The notes below the pieces were generated by a model, which saw only the letters and a list, made by a program, of their open reading frames with translations, was not told where the DNA came from and did no database searches. Made by a program: the position numbers and the translations under genes. Of a DNA stretch of 64,000 nucleotides, positions 44,426 to 53,665 are shown piece by piece. The stretch is from Deltaproteobacteria bacterium (lineage in GTDB: Bacteria; Myxococcota_C; UBA6777), in assembly GCA_006226375.1 (NCBI GenBank), contig SBHC01000073.1, positions 1-64,000 of the forward strand, in the 5' to 3' direction. Each line of letters opens with the position of its first letter. Position 1 is the first letter of the stretch.

Positions 44426-46447
44426 ATGGAACAAGCGAACCTTATGAAGAAACTTCACCCTCGTCTCAAAGCTCAGATGGAAGCCCTGCTTTCCCAAGAA
44501 GAGCGTAGCCAGTGGATTGGCAACCCGTTGATGCATGAGATCAACACGTTGTACCACCGGCTTGATGAGACGAGCGGGGACTCCACCCCACACCCACCTC
44601 TTGTGTCCCCACCCTTGAAAGAGAGACCTGATTCAGGAGAACCCGACAGCGAGCTGGAACTCGCAGCAGTCCTTCGGGCCATTCCCGATGAGTTCGTGTT
44701 GTTCAATCCAGATGGTAACATTCTTCGCTACGCAGAGGGTGTCCGCAATTTACTTTCCGAGTCTGGAGAGAATTTGCGAGGGAAAAAAATAGAAGACTTG
44801 CTCCCCAAGCCTGCCCGCACTGAATTTCTTGAGGCCTTGGACCAAGTCCGCCAGCACCAAACGGTGGGCTTGTTTGAGATGTCCCTCAATCAGGAAGACA
44901 ACGACGAACACTTTGAAGTTCGCATCCTTCCGATGGAAAACAATTGCAGCATCGCTCTTATCCGCGACATCTCCGAGCAAAAAGCCTACGAACAGCACAC
45001 CTCCTACTTGGCGTTTCATGACAGCCTCACAGGTCTACCCAATCGTTTAATGTTCCAAGACCGTTTGCGCCAGTCCATCGCACACGCGAGGCGCACCCCT
45101 GGAATGTTCGCGGTGATGTTCCTGGATCTCGACCGCTTCAAGCAGGTCAATGACACCCTGGGACACAGCGCCGGTGACGAGCTGCTTATCACCATCGCCA
45201 ACCGACTGCGCTATTCACTGCGCGAGTCGGACACGATCGCAGTGTCGAAACCCACCCAACGAAAGCCTGAAGCGCAATACACCATTGCACGCCTGGGTGG
45301 TGACGAATTTACGTTGATCCTCAACGGCATCAGCGAAGCCAACGATGTGACACGTGTCGCTCGTCGAATCTTGCACGAAGTCGCCCGTCCTCTCCACCTG
45401 TCAGGGCACGACATTTACACCTCGGCAAGTATCGGGATCGCGCTCTATCCCTACGATGGGCTTGACGTTGAAAGCCTGGTCAAGAACGCCGATGCAGCGA
45501 TGTACCACGCCAAGGAGAAAGGCAGGAACAACTTCCAACTGTACTCCAAGTCGATGAACGCAGCGGCGCTGCAACGGATGCGGTTGGAAAACTCACTCCG
45601 CCAAGCACTCCAACAAGACGCCTTGCAGGTGTACTACCAACCCCTCTTTGACCTTGCAACAGGGAAGATTCACAGCTTTGAAGCGTTACTGCGCTGGAAC
45701 CACCCCAAATACGGAATGATCAGTCCCAAATACTTCATCCCCCTCGCCGAAGAATCAGATCTGATCGACGCGTTGGGAGAGTGGGTTCTTCGTCGGGTTT
45801 GCAGACAGGCCCAAGAATGGGACAAGCGTGGTCTCGCCAGGGTACCTGTGTCGGTGAATGTGTCCGGCCACCAACTCCGAGACGACCGACTGCTGCACGC
45901 CATCACCTCGTGTTTGCAGGACTTCAACCTCAAAGGCAGCCAACTCGCCATAGAGATTACCGAAAGCACGCTACTCAAGAATCCAGAGATAGCGACCTAT
46001 ACTCTTCGTCACCTCCAAGAGATGGGTCTTTTGGTCACGATCGATGACTTCGGGACAGGCTACTCGTCACTGAGTTACCTCAAACGCTTCTCTCCCAACA
46101 GCATCAAGATCGATCAGTCGTTTGTGTCTGACATCCTCAACAATTCAGACAACAATGTGTTAACCAAAACAATGATTACCATGGGGCAAAGCCTCGGAAT
46201 GTTTGTCATTGCCGAGGGAATCGACACCGAAGGACAGTTGCAGTTCCTCCAAGATCAAGACTGCCACTTTGGCCAGGGATTCCATCTCTGTCCTCCGCTG
46301 CCACCCCATCAACTGATCGAGTTTATTGACGCTTACCAACCTCATGCGTTCCCACTCGCTCACCAATCCCTCTTTGGCATCCAAAACTACGACATCCCGA
46401 CCATGCCAAACCTAACTCCGCTGCCCAAAAGCTTGGACCCGAAGTAA
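44426..46447 (+). CDS. PAS-GGDEF-EAL cyclic-di-GMP signalling protein
   Basis: Soluble three-domain protein: a PAS domain (about 75-190; DEFVLFNPDGNILRYAEG), a GGDEF domain with HDSLTGLPNR and RLGGDEF, and an EAL domain with SFEALLRWNHP, EITES, DDFGTGYSSLSYL and KIDQSFV. Both enzymatic motifs look intact, so it may make or break c-di-GMP. An insert of about 16 residues (VSKPTQRKPEAQYTIA) lies between the RESD inhibitory-site motif and GGDEF, where the family usually has five residues. The start is unclear: ATG 44426 has no good ribosome site; a strong site precedes an in-frame ATG at 44330, but a TGA intervenes. Confidence 0.9.
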   Translation: MEQANLMKKLHPRLKAQMEALLSQEERSQWIGNPLMHEINTLYHRLDETSGDSTPHPPLVSPPLKERPDSGEPDSELELAAVLRAIPDEFVLFNPDGNILRYAEGVRNLLSESGENLRGKKIEDLLPKPARTEFLEALDQVRQHQTVGLFEMSLNQEDNDEHFEVRILPMENNCSIALIRDISEQKAYEQHTSYLAFHDSLTGLPNRLMFQDRLRQSIAHARRTPGMFAVMFLDLDRFKQVNDTLGHSAGDELLITIANRLRYSLRESDTIAVSKPTQRKPEAQYTIARLGGDEFTLILNGISEANDVTRVARRILHEVARPLHLSGHDIYTSASIGIALYPYDGLDVESLVKNADAAMYHAKEKGRNNFQLYSKSMNAAALQRMRLENSLRQALQQDALQVYYQPLFDLATGKIHSFEALLRWNHPKYGMISPKYFIPLAEESDLIDALGEWVLRRVCRQAQEWDKRGLARVPVSVNVSGHQLRDDRLLHAITSCLQDFNLKGSQLAIEITESTLLKNPEIATYTLRHLQEMGLLVTIDDFGTGYSSLSYLKRFSPNSIKIDQSFVSDILNNSDNNVLTKTMITMGQSLGMFVIAEGIDTEGQLQFLQDQDCHFGQGFHLCPPLPPHQLIEFIDAYQPHAFPLAHQSLFGIQNYDIPTMPNLTPLPKSLDPK

Positions 46448-46562
46448 CACCCGTTACACCCCAACAACTTGGACACAAAGTAACACTGTCCACGCCCGAA
46501 GCCACACCCCATACATAACAAGCCCATTTCACCAACACATCGAAAGAATGTGAAGGGTAGAC

Positions 46563-49500
46563 TTATGCGGCGGAGGAGAACTCGTCGTCGTCTTGGATTT
46601 CTTCGATACGGACGGTAAGAACGGAGGAGACACCGGGCTCTTGCATGGTGACACCGTAGAGTTGGTCAGCCAACTCCATGGTTCGCTTGTTGTGGGTAAT
46701 GACCAGGAATTGCGTGATCTCACACAACTCGCGGAGCAAGCGATTGTAGCGATCGATGTTAACATCGTCGAGCGGAGCATCCACTTCATCCAAGATGCAA
46801 AACGGCGAGGGCTTGTGGAGAAAGAAGGAGAAGATCAGCGCCGTGGTGGTGAGAGCCTTCTCTCCACCGGAAAGAAGCACAACATTCTGACGACGCTTGC
46901 CCGGTGGACGAACAGAGATATCCACGCCCGTTCCCAGAAGGTCGTTGGGGTCTGTCAGGATTAAGTCAGCATGCCCACCCTCGAACAGTTTGGGGAACAA
47001 ATACTGGAAGTTCTGACGGATCGCGTCGTAGGTTTCGCGGAAAAGCTCTTTCGTTTTCTGGTTGATCTTCTGGATGGTTTTCTTCAGAGAAGCCAGCGTT
47101 TTTTCGAGGTCATCGATCTGACCTTTGAGGAACTGGTACTTCTCATCCACTTCCGTGAACTCTTCCTCTGCGAGGGCGTTCACTTCACCAATCTTCATCA
47201 ACTGCTTTTGCAGAGACTTGAGTCGCTTTTCATCTTCAGGTCCAGGAATCGGCCGACAGTGATGACCAGGAAGAGCCTCACCAATCGGGAAGCCGTAACG
47301 ACCGCGTACTTCATGGTCCAAAGCTTCAAGTTGGACTTCGCACTCCCGCTGTTCAAGCAGGAAGTTGGTCCGCATCTCGCGAAGGTTTTCGACCCTCTTG
47401 CGGAGCTGTTCGACGGCTCGTTTGGCCTCTTCCAACTCCTGCTCAGCTTCGGCGTACTTCTGAATCTGCTCTTTGACTCCTTTCTCTTCTGAGTCAATCT
47501 TGTTTTGCAGATCCACCTGCTCTTCTTTGGCTTCTTTCAACGACAGCTCTTTGGCGGCGAGCGTTTCGCTGACTTCTTTGAACTCTTCGGAGAGATTGGT
47601 TTGCCGCTCAACGAGGTTGGTGTGTCTCTGGGTTAACTGATCAATCTGTTGGCGCAGTGAGTCTTGTCGCTCGCTCCTCGCAGCAATTTCGACTTTGATG
47701 GCGGTGAGAGCGGCCACAAGTTCTTGTTGCTGAGCCCGGTCACGCTCCAGTTGCCCTCGCTTCTCTTGCAGCGCTTCTTCACGTTGTTCGTAGGCCAACG
47801 TTAACTCTTGCAGACGCCGCTCCAACAGCTCGTGTTCGTCTTGCAAGACTTTGATTTGCTGCTGCAGACGAGAGGCTTCCCGCTCCAGCACTTCCTTTTG
47901 GTTTTGGAGTCGCTTGTAGTCGGCCTCCAACCGTTGAAGGTCTTTCTTGAGTGCGGTCTCTTTGACGACAAGCATTTGAATCTGCTCGCGCTGCCGTTGG
48001 CGTTCTTCGATCAGGTCTTCGAGTTCATCTTGAAGCTCTTGGCGACGCTCTTCTTTCTCGTCCCAAAGCAGCTCAAGGTCCTCAACCTTCTCTTCCAGCT
48101 CCTTAATTTGCCGGCGACGCTGAAGCATACCCAACGAAGCAGACAGTTCTTTCCCACCAATCAAACAACCATCAGCAAAACGAATGTCGCCTTGCAGATC
48201 GACAATCACGGCTTGCGCAAGTTCACCGACAAGTTCAAGGTCCATGGTGTTGGCGAGATCGTCGACCAACAAGGTTTGACTTAACAATGCGTCAAAGACC
48301 TTCTGGTGGGACGAGGAGGCGTTCACAAACGAAGCCAGATGACCAAGAACGCCAGGATGTTGGGGGACCGCAACAAGCTCCGTCTCGGAGTTGGGCAGGG
48401 TCACAAAACCGGTACGACCGGCGTCATGCTTTCGCAGGTATTGGATGCAGGCAAGAGCGGTATCGGAGGAATCGACAACAAGATACTGCAGTCGCTCTCC
48501 GAGGGCGGCGGCCACTGCCTTTTCGTGTTTCTCTTCCGGGGCAACCCAGTTGGCGAGGGCGCCGAGGATTCCATCTTTGGAAGAGAGCTTGCCTTCATCA
48601 CGAGCCTTCATTAACTCTCGGCTCGACTCGTTCAAGTCTTTGTACTCGGCCTGAATCTCCTTTAAAGAATGGAGCCGGGCGCGGTGTTCAGCCACTTTCT
48701 CCTGGACTTCACGAGCCACCTTTTCGGCGTCAGCGACTTCTTTCCGCAGCTCAATTTGACGGGAAGCAAGCTCTTCTTCGGAGCCTTGAAGGTCTTCACG
48801 TTCAAACTGGCAGCGCTCCAGGCGCTCTTCGGCTTCTTTGTGCTGCTGTTGGGCCTCTTCGTACTCTCGAACGGCTTCTTTTTGCTCAGCGGCGTTGTCT
48901 TCAACTCGCTGTGCAGCCTCGGTCAAGCGGCGTGAGACCTCTTGCACCTGGTTTCTTTTGGTGGCGGTCTGCGTCGCAGCTTCGATGACTTCCGCCTTCA
49001 TCGCTTCGATGGCCTGGTCCGCTTCGCGAAGCGACTCTTCCAAGGCTTGAAGCTTCTCGTCTGTCTCAGCGAGGCGACCGTCTTGGGTCCCTTGTTCTTC
49101 GACAAGATCATCCAACTGACGGAGAACATCGGAGCGCTCGTTAACCGTTCTCTCGATCAGGTCCTGGGCTTGTTTCTGCTCGCGAACCAACTGTTCCTTT
49201 CGGTGTCCCAGTCGTTCGATGTCTTCGCCGAGGTGCTCCTGGCTCTGTTCGATCAATCCCAAACGGGCCAACCGGCGCTGAAGCCGCTCCCGTTGGTCTT
49301 GCAGGTTGCCAGCTTCTTCTTTGAGATCGTACTCCATCTCCTGCACGCGAATTTCTTCGCTGTACAGTTCGTCGCGCATGTCGCCCTGGTTGTCAGACAA
49401 GGAATCCAGCTGCAGCTTCAATTGGCGCTGACGCGCCCAGATCTGCAGGTACTTGTGCGCTGAGAGATACAGGTCCAGGTCTTCAATCTCTTCACGAAGC

Positions 49501-50162
49501 TCTCGATGTTTCCGAGCTTTGCTTGCCTGACGCTGCAAGTTTTTGCGCTGTGTGCCGAGAGTCCGAAGGACATCGTTCAGACGTTCAAGGTGAGACTCAG
49601 TCTGATTCATCTTGCTTTCGGCGGTTTTGCGCTGTTCTTTGTAGCGACTGATGCCTGCAGCTTCTTCGATCCACAACCTGCGCTGGTCAGGGCTCGACTG
49701 GATGAACTCGTTGACCTTCCCTTGCTCGATGATCGCGTAGCTGTTCTTTCCCAGACCTGTTCCTGAGAAGAGCATACGAACATCTTTAAGGCGGGCTGGT
49801 TGGCCGTTGAGCAGATACCCGCTGTTCCCCGATTTGTCGAGTCGCCGCGTGATCGAAAGCTCAGAAGAGTCTTCATAGCCTTCAGGTCGCTTGTCTTCTG
49901 GAACATTCTCCAAGACCAGGACGACCTCAGCGACGTCAGCCCCATTTCGCTTGGCGCTTCCATTGAAGATGACGTCGGAGCGGCTTTTCCCCCGAAGACT
50001 CTTCATACTCTGCTCGCCCATCACCCATCGGATGGCATCCAACACGTTGCTCTTTCCACAACCGTTGGGCCCCACAATACCAGTGACCGTATGATCAAAG
50101 TGAATCTTCATCCGATCGTCGAATGACTTAAACCCGCACAATTCGAGTCGCTTTAGTCTCAC
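46563..50162 (-). CDS. smc: Chromosome segregation protein SMC
   Basis: Full-length condensin ATPase, 1199 residues. Walker A GPNGCGKSN near residue 35, long coiled coils, a hinge (about 515-680, with GILGALANWVAPEEKHEKAV and ADGCLIGG), a second coiled coil, then signature LLSGGEKALT and Walker B FCILDEVDAPLDD near 1110-1150. The start is placed at GTG 50162, just before the conserved RLKRLELCGFKSF, with GAGAGG upstream; the frame extends to 50234 without similarity. Partners scpA and scpB are not in the window. Confidence 0.96.
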   Translation of the reverse strand: MRLKRLELCGFKSFDDRMKIHFDHTVTGIVGPNGCGKSNVLDAIRWVMGEQSMKSLRGKSRSDVIFNGSAKRNGADVAEVVLVLENVPEDKRPEGYEDSSELSITRRLDKSGNSGYLLNGQPARLKDVRMLFSGTGLGKNSYAIIEQGKVNEFIQSSPDQRRLWIEEAAGISRYKEQRKTAESKMNQTESHLERLNDVLRTLGTQRKNLQRQASKARKHRELREEIEDLDLYLSAHKYLQIWARQRQLKLQLDSLSDNQGDMRDELYSEEIRVQEMEYDLKEEAGNLQDQRERLQRRLARLGLIEQSQEHLGEDIERLGHRKEQLVREQKQAQDLIERTVNERSDVLRQLDDLVEEQGTQDGRLAETDEKLQALEESLREADQAIEAMKAEVIEAATQTATKRNQVQEVSRRLTEAAQRVEDNAAEQKEAVREYEEAQQQHKEAEERLERCQFEREDLQGSEEELASRQIELRKEVADAEKVAREVQEKVAEHRARLHSLKEIQAEYKDLNESSRELMKARDEGKLSSKDGILGALANWVAPEEKHEKAVAAALGERLQYLVVDSSDTALACIQYLRKHDAGRTGFVTLPNSETELVAVPQHPGVLGHLASFVNASSSHQKVFDALLSQTLLVDDLANTMDLELVGELAQAVIVDLQGDIRFADGCLIGGKELSASLGMLQRRRQIKELEEKVEDLELLWDEKEERRQELQDELEDLIEERQRQREQIQMLVVKETALKKDLQRLEADYKRLQNQKEVLEREASRLQQQIKVLQDEHELLERRLQELTLAYEQREEALQEKRGQLERDRAQQQELVAALTAIKVEIAARSERQDSLRQQIDQLTQRHTNLVERQTNLSEEFKEVSETLAAKELSLKEAKEEQVDLQNKIDSEEKGVKEQIQKYAEAEQELEEAKRAVEQLRKRVENLREMRTNFLLEQRECEVQLEALDHEVRGRYGFPIGEALPGHHCRPIPGPEDEKRLKSLQKQLMKIGEVNALAEEEFTEVDEKYQFLKGQIDDLEKTLASLKKTIQKINQKTKELFRETYDAIRQNFQYLFPKLFEGGHADLILTDPNDLLGTGVDISVRPPGKRRQNVVLLSGGEKALTTTALIFSFFLHKPSPFCILDEVDAPLDDVNIDRYNRLLRELCEITQFLVITHNKRTMELADQLYGVTMQEPGVSSVLTVRIEEIQDDDEFSSAA

Positions 50163-50437
50163 AGGCCTCGACCTCTCTTCACAGTTGGGCAAGCCCCCAA
50201 CGAGCCGCACCCAAACACCCAAGGGAGCACCCACTCCCCTTACAGATAATCACACACCACCTTAGACTAGCAGCAAAAAACTGTCTACTTTAATGCACAA
50301 GAATAACCAAAATTAAGCATAATAGACCTTCAACTTATGCAAAATTGAGGTACAAGCAGGTTGGAGAGGTGAGGAAGAGTGGTACCAGCAACAAGAGGAA
50401 GAAACGGAGCTGGGAGCGAGAGGAAGGCTCTAAGGCT

Positions 50438-51835
50438 CTACTCAAGATCAGCGGAGAGCAATCCTTCGGAACGATCGGAGGGGATGTGATAGCGCGTGAG
50501 AATACTGGGACCGGCTTCTTTGGCCTCTTTGCTGTCAAAAACAATCACGGAGCCAGAAGACAGCCCAATCTCGACAATTCCCTGGGCGGAGTCAAGCTGC
50601 CGAGCAAAGTCTGCAATTCCCTTGGGAGTCCGGCCGTTAATCGCAACCACGCTCTCGTTGTAGAGGTGGTTGTAACCCACGTTAACTTTGTCGGAGAGAA
50701 TTTGGGAAAGAACCACAACGCTGTGGCGGCCTGGGCTGCGAACTCCGTAGTAGTAAGCCTGAACAAACTCGGAAGGAGCTTTTTCCCACCAGGTATCCCA
50801 GGAAGCCAGAAAGTTGTAGGTCAAGGGCTGGAACACCATCCCACCGTATACAAAGAAATGGGGCCGGATGTCGTACTGGCAACGAGGAACCAAACGTCGG
50901 CTCTCTTGCAGAACGACAGAAGTCTCCACGGATTGGCCATCCCGCCAGATCACCAAGGAGAGTTCATCGCCCACATGGTAGTTGCCCAACACAACATCAA
51001 AGCGTGTCCGGTATCTCGCCCGGTACATGATCGTTCCGTTGTTTGCGATGGGCATGCCATCCACAGCCAGGATGGCATCGCGCGGTTTCACAACGCCCCA
51101 CACTGAAGAGCCGTATTCAACCTGGTTGACCAGGATCCCCGAGAGGTCTGAGGGAAGGCCAATCTTGCTGCGAAGCTGAGGGTTCTCCAGGTTTTGGGTC
51201 ATCACCCCAAGACCAGGGACCAACGACGGCTTGTTCTGCTTGACTCCTTCCAAAAACGTCCGAATGATCGGGGCCGGAACCATCTCTCCGATGTTGTCTG
51301 CGCCAGATATCTTCTGAAACGCGATACCCACAACCTTGTCGTCACGGAAAACTGGCCCCCCGCTGTTGCCTGCATTGATCGCAGCATCAACCGTCACAGC
51401 CAGCAAGTAACGCTGGGAGTGGTAGTAACGCTGGACTTCAATCCGTGAGACAATCCCTTCCGTGATCGAAAGCTCTTCTCCGCCCATGGGAAAACCCACA
51501 ACGGAAACTTTGTCACGAAAATGGGGGAGTTCGCCGAGTTGGGCTGGATCAATGTCACGGAAGAACGACTCGTCTTCCACGCACAAGAGGGCAAGATCGG
51601 CATCATGGCAGACCGCCTTGACCCGAGCCACAGCCTTGTTGGGGTCCGAGATCGTTTGCACTTGAATGAATGTGGCATTCGCCACCACGTGGGCGCCGGT
51701 AAGAATTTCAGTGGGGCCAACAATCACTCCAGAGCCAGTGCTGTTGGACGAACGCATCGCTTGCCAGGGGCAATCGTAGTCGTGTTCTTGAACAGTGGCA
51801 TACACACGAACAACTTGGGGATACGGGGCAATCAT
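50438..51835 (-). CDS. Cytoplasmic Deg/HtrA-like serine protease with PDZ domain(s)
   Basis: Trypsin-like catalytic triad in HtrA context: TGAHVV (His 49), HDADLALL (Asp 80) and AINAGNSGGP (Ser 158). A PDZ domain follows (about 215-305; GLGVMTQNLENPQLRSKIGL, WGVVKPRDAILAVDG), then a further region (about 310-465) like the second, atypical PDZ of plant-type Deg9/Deg10 proteins. There is no signal peptide or membrane segment, whereas bacterial DegP/DegS are exported, so cytoplasmic location is inferred. ATG 51835 follows GAAGGAACC. About 200 bases separate it from smc on the same strand. Confidence 0.9.
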   Translation of the reverse strand: MIAPYPQVVRVYATVQEHDYDCPWQAMRSSNSTGSGVIVGPTEILTGAHVVANATFIQVQTISDPNKAVARVKAVCHDADLALLCVEDESFFRDIDPAQLGELPHFRDKVSVVGFPMGGEELSITEGIVSRIEVQRYYHSQRYLLAVTVDAAINAGNSGGPVFRDDKVVGIAFQKISGADNIGEMVPAPIIRTFLEGVKQNKPSLVPGLGVMTQNLENPQLRSKIGLPSDLSGILVNQVEYGSSVWGVVKPRDAILAVDGMPIANNGTIMYRARYRTRFDVVLGNYHVGDELSLVIWRDGQSVETSVVLQESRRLVPRCQYDIRPHFFVYGGMVFQPLTYNFLASWDTWWEKAPSEFVQAYYYGVRSPGRHSVVVLSQILSDKVNVGYNHLYNESVVAINGRTPKGIADFARQLDSAQGIVEIGLSSGSVIVFDSKEAKEAGPSILTRYHIPSDRSEGLLSADLE

Positions 51836-52624
51836 CAGGTTCCTTCTATCTCCTCATCAAATTTGCGAACAATCATTCATGTGTAACACACCACTTTGAG
51901 CAAGTACACCCAGAACCCATTCCTCCCAGTTTCCGGGGTTCATCCCAACGTTTCGAGCCCCTTTCCCCTTCCCATCCCGAACGGAATCGAGTACAACCCA
52001 CCTGCCCGTCACCAGATGGGCCCCTTGTTCTTTCTCAATCCAAAACCCAATCCCATACAATGTAGGCTTCCTGACCGAAGCAGCTTGCTGCTGTCGGTCA
52101 TCTCCGCAAGGAGGTTTTCCCCGTTTAAGACCATTGCGATACGATGGACAAGGGGAAAGGTCAACTACGAGTGGAAGTAGGAAGTTGAGGCCGTTCGTGG
52201 CACTCGCTCCGGCAGGCGGTCCTGGCTCGACAGCGACTCCTCGGGGGGTGACTTGCGCGACGTCCTGGAGTCGCTCGCGGGTGGGTGGCAAGACCGCCCA
52301 GATCCAGGAGTGAAGCGACCCACCGTCAGGAGCCTCACCAAGGCACCTGAGAGCAACACACAGCCCCGCTGAAACCCGCGCCGCAGAAAAAGCAAGCGCA
52401 GCGAGAGGCGTTGCGAACGTCGCCCATAGGTGCGCCACGCGGGCTTCAGGCCGACCCGTTCCACGACCGGGTCAAGGTCACTGCCTGCCACCCACCGGGC
52501 TCGGGCTCCACCACCACCGAGGTCAAGACCGGCAACACCCGCCCCTTGTTCCCCACGTGGCCACAATGGAGTCCACTTTCTCTATTCAATTCGCTACCTT
52601 TGACGGATTGGGTTTTGCTTTAAA
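51836..52624. other. Long intergenic region containing a GC-rich block
   Basis: No convincing gene in nearly 790 bases. Bases about 52190-52565 are much richer in G and C than the neighbours and give several overlapping Arg/Pro/Gly-rich open frames on both strands (for example 52165-52566 minus). None has a ribosome site or a recognisable motif. It may be decayed foreign DNA. Confidence 0.6.
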
Positions 52625-53407
52625 TTATTCGCAAGCGGTGAGGCTCTCTGTCTTCACAAGTTTGCGCTGAACGAGACCTCCACGAACGAAGGCGTCCCAA
52701 TACGTCCATCGCCCACATCGGCGACCTTCCGAATAGTGGCCTGTCTTCTTGAGGGGTGTGAACGCGCCGCGATCATAGTTCTCAACGAAGCGACCGTCCA
52801 ACTTGCCGTCTTGGTATCGATACGACTTCACCAATCGCCCGGTGTTGTTGTACAACTGAAAGTTACCGTGACGCACTCCCCTATTAAAGTGCCCGACAAA
52901 TTTGCGCTTCCCGTTGGGATACCACGACTCCCAAACGCCGTGTTTGTTTCCGTCTTTCCAGTATCCTACGCTGGCCCACCGGCCGTTGCTGTGGCACTTC
53001 CACTCTTTGCCTGTCATCTGTTTTTCAGGAGGAAGTTTGAGCACACAACGTTTGGGTCGCTCGTCGGACATGTAGGTTTGGACGCGCCCTTGGATGGTGA
53101 CAAAGAGGAAGATAATGACACCGACGCCAAGAACCAGCGACCACGCCTCCGCAGGAAGAAAGAAGATCATGTGGTCTTCGGAACGAAGAAGGGCAAACCC
53201 AGCCATTCCTGTCCGCAGGCCAACAACCATCACAAGGACACCCCAGATCAAGCGGATGTAATACCACTTGGTCACAGGCCCCTTGGTTAGATCCTGAACG
53301 GGAGGAGGGAAACGAATCAGTTCCACAGCAGACCAGGCCAACCAGCCCCCCACGATCAACAAGAAAAACATCATCACAATCAGGAAAAAACCGATCCATC
53401 GCGTCAT
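52625..53407 (-). CDS. Membrane protein with MORN-type repeats
   Basis: Three hydrophobic segments in the first 130 residues (RWIGFFLIVMMFFLLIVGGWLAW, LIWGVLVMVVGLRTGMAGF, AWSLVLGVGVIIFLFVTI), then a soluble domain of MORN_2-like repeats: GYWKDGNKHGVWESWYPNGK, GHFNRGVRHGNFQLYNNTG, YQDGKLDGRFVENYDRG, GHYSEGRRCGRWTYW. Such repeats occur in proteins often labelled YwqK-like antitoxins, but no toxin partner is visible and the label should not be relied on. Start ATG 53407 (GGGAGGA about 12 bases upstream) is preferred over ATG 53434. Confidence 0.82.
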   Translation of the reverse strand: MTRWIGFFLIVMMFFLLIVGGWLAWSAVELIRFPPPVQDLTKGPVTKWYYIRLIWGVLVMVVGLRTGMAGFALLRSEDHMIFFLPAEAWSLVLGVGVIIFLFVTIQGRVQTYMSDERPKRCVLKLPPEKQMTGKEWKCHSNGRWASVGYWKDGNKHGVWESWYPNGKRKFVGHFNRGVRHGNFQLYNNTGRLVKSYRYQDGKLDGRFVENYDRGAFTPLKKTGHYSEGRRCGRWTYWDAFVRGGLVQRKLVKTESLTACE

Positions 53408-53665
53408 GTCGAGGGTACATCCTCCCAAGTGCATAGATTTGAACGTGGGGGCAGTGTATCACACTTGACGGTTCGGACAAGAAGGACGACCAGCATCCAA
53501 CGCCGACCTAACGATTGTCTGAGGATTGGGAGTTGACAGATCGGCGTGGGAAAGTGATCATGCGGCACCGTTTCAAGGGTGTAGGAGAATGGGAGGTTGG
53601 GCTCCGCCCTGCCAACAGCCAACGTTCATAGCCCACCAGAAGATCACGAGACAAAGCACCAGCCG

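Noticed and set aside
51857-52566. Arg/Pro/Gly-rich minus-strand frames in the GC-rich block
   Set aside because: No ribosome sites, overlapping frames on both strands and no motifs; composition alone explains the lack of stops.
52625-53407. YwqK-type antitoxin of a toxin-antitoxin pair
   Set aside because: Similarity is to MORN repeats generally; no toxin gene is adjacent and the protein has three membrane segments.
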